From NCBI GenBank assembly GCA_030035585.1, contig CM057469.1:66171501-66235500 (forward strand): DNA of 64,000 nt. The letters run 5' to 3'. The notes below the pieces were generated by a model that saw nothing but the letters and a program-made list of their open reading frames with translations, ran no database searches and was not told where the DNA came from. The translations under genes were made by a program, and so were the position numbers. This document shows positions 58,690 to 64,000 of this stretch, in pieces (the first letter of the stretch is position 1; the number at the start of each line of letters is the position of its first letter). Source of the stretch: Dugong dugon (lineage: Eukaryota; Chordata; Mammalia; Sirenia; Dugongidae).

Positions 58690-59575
58690 ACAAGACACTG
58701 GGGCTAAGGAATGCAAAAGAGCTGACCCTGAAGCAGACTGCTTTAAGACCCTTTTATTCTAACAACCCCAGCCCCTCAAATGCAAATGTTGAGAGTCAAT
58801 TCTTAAGAAAAGTTAGAATCAGTGTCACTTAGAGAAGGGTCACTGAGTTCTAAGGCAGAGTTGGTAGCATATTTCTGAAATTTCTCAAACAAATTTTTAT
58901 TCTCTTCGTGTTTGGCATGTTGTGAAATTTAGAAGCACCGTCGACCACCCTGCGACACGCCTGTTTCTAAGTTCTTGACCTTTTCACAGCAGCGGCTCAA
59001 ATCTATCACGTCAGATCCCTCTGAACACCTCTCAGGGGCAGGAAAGCCTTTTCTCATTTCGAGTGCCTGACTTGGGAATTGAATTCTCTCTCCGTCTTTC
59101 TCTCTTCATCTAGGCTGAAGGACTGTGAGGAGCCAGCTGTGTGAGAATAGATTAGGAGAAAAATGATGATTCAGCACCCACCACTTCCTGCCATGTGCTA
59201 AATGATCAGTTTAGTCTCAATCAGCAGATAGAGAAAGAAAGCGCCTGGGGAAGGGACAAGAAGATTCACACCAGAAAGTGGAAGAATGACAAAAATCCTC
59301 GGATCAGAAATGGGAGATTAGTGACAAAGATGGACTCAAGAGAAAAATGCACCAAACATTTTTGTAGTTTGTTCTTGAAGGCAACTAAAAAAGGGAGCTT
59401 GGCTGCTAACCAACCACAATTAACCACAGAGCTAGTAGGAGCCTCGGAGGTGGGAGTCCGCTCCTCCAAATGAGACACATGAAATGTTAAGCGGTGCCTG
59501 AACTCCTCAAGCAATTTGGAAGGGTTCATTATTGCATTCAATGGCAATGAGAATAGGACTACAAGTTTTTCTCTG
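58690..59575. other. Intergenic sequence with no recognised feature
   Basis: A 92-codon + frame at 59195-59473 has no recognisable domain. It overlaps a 107-codon minus frame and neither is convincing. Confidence 0.4.
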
Positions 59576-59579
59576 CCCA

Positions 59580-59790
59580 GAATGGCCACCTCACCCTCAT
59601 CTCCTGTGCTTGATTAAAGTCTTGCTGCTCCTTTAAAAGCCCAGCCTAAGCCCCACCTCCTCCAGGAAGCCTTCCTGACTTCCTCCAGCCTGTGGTGGTT
59701 TCCCCTAGACTCTGATCCCCTGCAGCTGACCATCCCTTAGCTTTTATCATGTGCTACTTTGTATTAGCATTTGCCCATTCAGGATATGGC
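59580..59790 (+). repeat. L2-like LINE fragment
   Basis: CACCTCCTCCAGGAAGCCTT, CCTGACTTCCTCCAGCCTGT and TTATCATGTGCTACTTTGTA resemble L2 in sense orientation. Confidence 0.6.
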
Positions 59791-59954
59791 CAATGATTTC
59801 AAATTCAGGAACTTCAGAAACAGCGCCCTTTGGGGTCACATGAACCCTCTGTGGGCTTAGGATTGGTGGGGAGGGGTGAAAACACAGCCTTCGGGGCTGA
59901 GCAGTAGGCCTGCAACATGCTATGGGCTTCTCTTGCCAAGCACCTTTCATATAA

Positions 59955-60162
59955 ACCAGTCCTGTGGCCGTCAAGTTGATTCTGACTCATGGTAACCCCA
60001 CGTGTGTCAGAGTAGAACTGTGCTCCACAGGGTTTTCAGTGGCTGATGTTTTGGAAGTAGATCTCTAGACCTTTCTTCTGAGGTGCCACTGGGTGGACTT
60101 GAACCTCCAACCTTTCGGTTAGCAGCCAAACACATTAACCGTTTGTACCATCCAGGGACTCT
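59955..60162 (-). repeat. AfroSINE, antisense, with clear target duplication
   Basis: GCACCTTTCATATAA (59940-59954) and GCACCTTTCATGTAG (60163-60177) match at 13 of 15 bases. The head is CCTTTCGGTTAGCAGCCAAA and the tail CCGTCAAGTTGATTCTGACT. Confidence 0.95.
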
Positions 60163-60413
60163 GCACCTTTCATGTAGCAGAGGCATCCGTAAAGTCTGCA
60201 AACAGATAATAGCATACTTTTTTTGGTAAAAATTAAAGATGTTCTTGATGCCATTATGTATATTTGCCTGTATGTCTAGACTTTCTGGGCATCCTGTCCA
60301 TGTTGGTTATTTGCAAATATGAAGGAAGTTCTGCCTCAAGTCCCTTAAATCAGGGTGCAGAATAAAACTTTGGTGTCCTAGATCTTTCAGCCCCTTCTCT
60401 TCACCACTATACC

Positions 60414-60895
60414 TGTCTTAGTTATCTAGTGCTGCCAGAACAGAAATACCACTAGTGGATGGTTTTAACGAAGAGAAATTTATTTCCTCACAGTCAAAGT
60501 AGGCTAAAAGTCCAAATTCAGGGCGTCAGCTCCAGGGGAAGGCTTTTTCTCTCTGTCGGCCTTCTTCTCTTGGGTGTTCCCCCGGACTAGGGGCTTCTCT
60601 GCGCAGGAACCCCGGTCCAAAGGACGCGCTCTGCTCCCGGCACTGCTTTCTTGATGGTATGAGGTCCCCTGTCTCACTGCTCACTTCTGTCTTTTATATC
60701 TCAAGGCATTGCCTCAGGATACAATCCAGTCTTGTAGACTGAGTCCTGCCTTACTAACACAACTGCCACCCATCCTCCCTCATTAACATCACAGAGGCAG
60801 GTTTACAACATACAGGAAAATCACACAGTACCAGGAATCATGGCCTAGCCAAACTGATACACAGATTTTTGGGGGACATAATTCAAACCATGACA
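60414..60895 (-). mobile_element. Solo MaLR-type LTR
   Basis: It starts TGTCTTAGTTATCTAGTGCT and ends ACATAATTCAAACCATGACA. It shares GGCACTGCTTTCTTGATGGT and TGAGGTCCCCTGTCTCACTG with the LTR at 4449, so these two belong to one subfamily distinct from the pair at 51186-54096. It is a fossil without internal region. Confidence 0.7.
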
Positions 60896-62200
60896 ATCAT
60901 TTCCTTCTGAATTTTCAAGTTGAATTGACACGGTATCATTTTTATACATAGTTAGAGAGATATGTAATCTGCAGTTTTTCTCAACCATAAAAATAGTTTG
61001 ATACACACACAAAGACAACACTGTACTTGGAAATTTTTGTCTGGGTTCTTCAAAGAAAGTTAAAAGCTGGCGGTTTTATCCAAATTCTTATTAAGAAACA
61101 GATATTCCTATATGGTCTCTTGAAAAGTCTTGTCTTTCCATACATGCACAAATTAATAACTACTTCAAGTAAACAAAAGTTACTCCCACTCCTCAAAGGA
61201 AGAATATACCTTATTCTAACCTTTCCTGCAAACCATTCTGAATTTTCATGCTGTAAGAAAAGGTATATCCATTACAAAGCATTCATCTATAAAATGTGTA
61301 AAACACACCATTGTGAAATGACATTGGAAGAGATTTGCCAGCTACTCAAAGTGTTTCATTTATTAATATGTAAGCTTAAAAACCATGATTTACCAATTTA
61401 GGGAGACCGCACAGTGAATTCACTTCACTAAATCTCCTTTCAGCAATCATGCTGAACGCATGCAATGCCTTCTTCCCTGGGACTATACAAATGCACTCAA
61501 ATGCTTAACAAGAACAACATAAAACTTTTGAGTTTCCCGTCAGGCTCAGAACGTAACATATTTGCTTTAAATACAGTGAACAGACTCCTTTCCTTTTTCA
61601 CTTTCCAACGATGGTGTGTATCAGGCAGATACAAACAATAGAGTCCTGTACTTCCGAAATGGCAGCATCGTCACATACATTAAATGGAACAAAGTAATGG
61701 CCATGTGACAGTTTTCTGCCACAAAACACTTCTCCCCCAGGAAAAAAAAATGTGCTCAGGCATTATACGTTTCCCCAGTAACTCTAGTCTCTTCTTGACC
61801 TTCCTTCCTGCTGGTGCTATATCCTTTGTTACCAAGATAACTTGTTTATAAAAGTCCTTGTATCAGTTACTGAAAACAAGTGACGCATGCTTTACCTGGG
61901 GCGTGTTACAAGAGCAAATGCCAGGATCAAGCTAGAAACTAAAAAGACCCTCCTTTCTGAGCCTTGAGTTCTAATACGAAGGGAATTTGAACTTCTAAAA
62001 TTGCCATTTGGATACGAGTGGCCCAGAGTAAAAGCTTTGCTCTGACAACCACAGATACTTTAAATTTCTTTCCTCTTTACGCCCTTTGATTTCTCATAAT
62101 ATTCTATTGGGCCTGGAATTTTAACATGTATCTGTGCATTGCATTATTAAGTACAATTGGCACATCTTGCAAAACTCATCTCACCCTCTCGCTGTTTGCT
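60896..62200. other. Intergenic sequence with no recognised feature
   Basis: A 124-codon + frame at 61027-61401 is Lys/Leu/Ile-rich, lacks a domain and has no promoter or splice context. I take it as a chance frame in AT-rich DNA. Confidence 0.4.
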
Positions 62201-62204
62201 CCAA

Positions 62205-62366
62205 ATGGTGGTACGGTGGTTAAGATCTGTGGCTGCTAACCCAAAGGTCGGCAATTCAAATCCAACAGCCACTCCTTGGAAACCCTATGGGGCATTTCTA
62301 CTCTATCCTATAGGGTCACTATAGTCAGAATCGACTTGACCGCAAGGGTTTTTTTTTTTTTTTTTT
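62205..62366 (+). repeat. AfroSINE short form
   Basis: AAATGGTGGTACGGTGGTTA, GTGGCTGCTAACCCAAAGGT and CAGAATCGACTTGACCGCAA, ending in a T run. Confidence 0.92.
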
Positions 62367-62381
62367 TAAATATACAATCCG

Positions 62382-62588
62382 GAAGGAGCCCTGATGGCAC
62401 AGTGGTTAAGCGCTCAGCTGCTAACTGAAAGGTCAGCAGTTTGAGCTCACCAGCCACTCTGAGAGAGAAAGATGTGGCAGTCTGCCTCTATAAAGATGGC
62501 AGCCTTGGAAAATCTATGGGAGCAGTTCTACTTAGTCCTATAGGGTTTCTCTGAGTCAGAATGAACTCAACAGCAATGGGTTTGAACG
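62382..62588 (+). repeat. AfroSINE long form, with target duplication
   Basis: ATACAATCC occurs on both sides (62373-62381 and 62590-62598). GAGCCCTGATGGCACAGTGG, GTGGCAGTCTGCCTCTATAA and GAGTCAGAATGAACTCAACA mark head, body and tail. It inserted just behind the preceding SINE. Confidence 0.94.
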
Positions 62589-62599
62589 GGATACAATCC

Positions 62600-62995
62600 C
62601 CATATAAACCCTGTTCTCATGTAGCTCCTGACCTTGCTTAGACAGTCCCTCCTACTGGGAACACTCTCCCTCAATCCTTTGCCTGGCCAACACTGCTTGT
62701 AACTCAAAGCTCAAATCAGACCTCACTTACCACAGGAAGCCTCCCCTGACAGCCCAGCCCTTTACCAGGATGGATGCTTTTCCCCTGTGCTCCCACAGCC
62801 CACTGCACTTACCCTTATCAGGCCATTTATCACACTGCCATGCAAATGTCTGCTTCCTTTTTCTGCTACCTCCCGAGACTCAGGTCCCTGGGGACAGAAA
62901 CTGTCTTTTTTATTAGTATACACCAAGCATTTAACAGTGCTTGGCACGTAGTAGATGTACTCGCTGCTTCGTTGTGGAATGAGTAAATGAACACG
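62600..62995 (+). repeat. L2 LINE 3' end
   Basis: AAGCTCAAATCAGACCTCAC, AGGAAGCCTCCCCTGACAGC, AACAGTGCTTGGCACGTAGT and GGAATGAGTAAATGAAC are the L2 3' end in sense order. Confidence 0.88.
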
Positions 62996-63045
62996 ACCTC
63001 TGAATGTCTAAACGTGTTTACTATGTACAAAGAAGTGGCAGGTAG

Positions 63046-63219
63046 TGCTATACCAGTTGCCATGGAGTTGACCCGTGTGTGTCAGGGTATAAAACTGTCC
63101 TCCATAGTGTTTTCAATGACTGATTTTTTGGACTTAGATTGCCAGGTCTTTCTTTCGAGGCTCCTCTGGGTGGACTCAAACCACCAAGTGTATTAACCAT
63201 TTGCACCACTCAGGTCCCT
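63046..63219 (-). repeat. AfroSINE, antisense
   Basis: GTTGCCATGGAGTTGACCCG, GATTGCCAGGTCTTTCTTTC and ATTAACCATTTGCACCACTC. The GTGTGTCAGGGTATAAAACT variant belongs to the CCCTGGGTGG-headed group. Part of the head (the GGTTAGCAGC segment) is missing. Confidence 0.88.
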
Positions 63220-63234
63220 AGTAGGGCTATATTT

Positions 63235-63605
63235 CTAGCTGGACATTGGTTAAACCCTGCTCCCTCTCACCTACCATGCTCCAGTCTACTTGCCCTCCCT
63301 CTGTTTCTTGAACAGACTCAGCTCTTTCCTGCCTAACATTTCCTCCTCTAGGTCTTCACGTGACTGAAGGTCACCTCCTAGCCATTTAAGGAACTATCTA
63401 AACACTCGCTATCACTCCACCTAGTGTATTTGTCTGCATGGCTCATGTTACTACCTGATATATTTCTGCATGTGTTTGTTTTGTCTCCCTACCATGCTCA
63501 GAATGTAAGCCCTGTAAAGGTGGAGACCTCGTCCATCTCCTTCACAGCTCTATCCCCAGAGCTTAAAACGGCACACAGTAGATGCTGAGTGAATGAATGA
63601 ACAAT
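63235..63605 (+). repeat. L2 LINE 3' end
   Basis: CCTACCATGCTCAGAATGTA, AGCTCTATCCCCAGAGCTTA and AGATGCTGAGTGAATGAATG are L2 3' landmarks. Confidence 0.87.
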
Positions 63606-64000
63606 TAAAAGTCTGAAAGCTCTTCAATCTAAGTCAGAAAGTATTATGAAAATATTCGAGAATGACTCAAAATCAGGGGGACAACCACTGGGCTTATGGA
63701 ATACTTACTGAGAGTAACATTACTCACTTTGCAGTCTTTGGATACCTGAGTCGTCCTGGAGGGTAACAGCCATGACACTCTGAAAGGAGGAAATAGACCG
63801 TAGGTGGCACCTGGTGACTGTACAGGTGATGGCTGAGGAGCTGGTCTGGTGGAAGGGGACACCCCTTGGGCACAGGATCCCCTGCCTGTGCCTGAGCACC
63901 CAAAGACCCAAGGGTCTGCTCAGTCAACATGAAGATCTCAGCTCCTGACGAGAACAATGCCTAGAACCAACAAGGTTCTTGGCAAGAGGACTGTGGAGAA
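63606..64000. other. Intergenic sequence with no recognised feature
   Basis: Overlapping minus frames at 63644-63957 are mutually exclusive and have no protein-family features. Confidence 0.4.

Noticed and set aside
58597-58716. His/Thr-rich and Cys/Val-rich frames on opposite strands
   Set aside because: They are products of the CA microsatellite.
61027-61401. A 124-codon + frame in repeat-poor DNA
   Set aside because: Composition is typical of AT-rich chance frames, with no domain, signal peptide or splice context. A homology search could reopen it.

Overview
The window is mammalian nuclear DNA, most likely from an afrotherian and most consistent with an elephant or another paenungulate. 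The evidence is dozens of copies of a tRNA-derived SINE whose tail matches the 3' end of a BovB/RTE-type LINE. Both partners are in the window, and this pairing is the AfroSINE/RTE signature of Afrotheria. Family names come from memory of consensus sequences; no database was searched.

One host gene is recognised. Positions 1-16677 are the last intron of NR5A2 (LRH-1, an orphan nuclear receptor) on the + strand. The terminal coding exon lies at 16678-16925 and encodes the last part of the ligand-binding domain, including the phospholipid-contacting Tyr and Lys and the AF-2 helix. The 3' UTR of about 3 kb runs to a canonical poly(A) signal at 19967-19972, with several earlier AATAAA signals that could give shorter transcripts. 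From about 20 kb to the end of the window I see intergenic sequence and no other convincing host gene.

The rest is layered fossil repeats. The oldest layer is L2, MIR and old L1 sequence, with a MER5A-like and another hAT/Charlie-like element. Next come MLT1/MaLR-type LTRs and a Tigger-type DNA transposon (13869-14904) with TA target duplications. Later insertions include an ERVL-type fossil (44065-48159), a two-LTR MaLR element with matching 5-bp flanks (51186-54096) and RTE LINE copies (31342-32172, 40895-42972). The top layer is AfroSINEs, many with visible target-site duplications and many inserted into the older elements.

Most worth a second look: (a) SINEs with two different tRNA heads, Asn-like and Gly-like, that share the RTE tail; (b) a CA/GTGAACC minisatellite with a higher-order repeat in the NR5A2 intron; (c) an antisense exon-like frame with matching splice signals at 1929-2062; (d) inverted SINE pairs in the NR5A2 intron; (e) proximal versus distal polyadenylation of NR5A2. 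No system of a clearly new kind was found.
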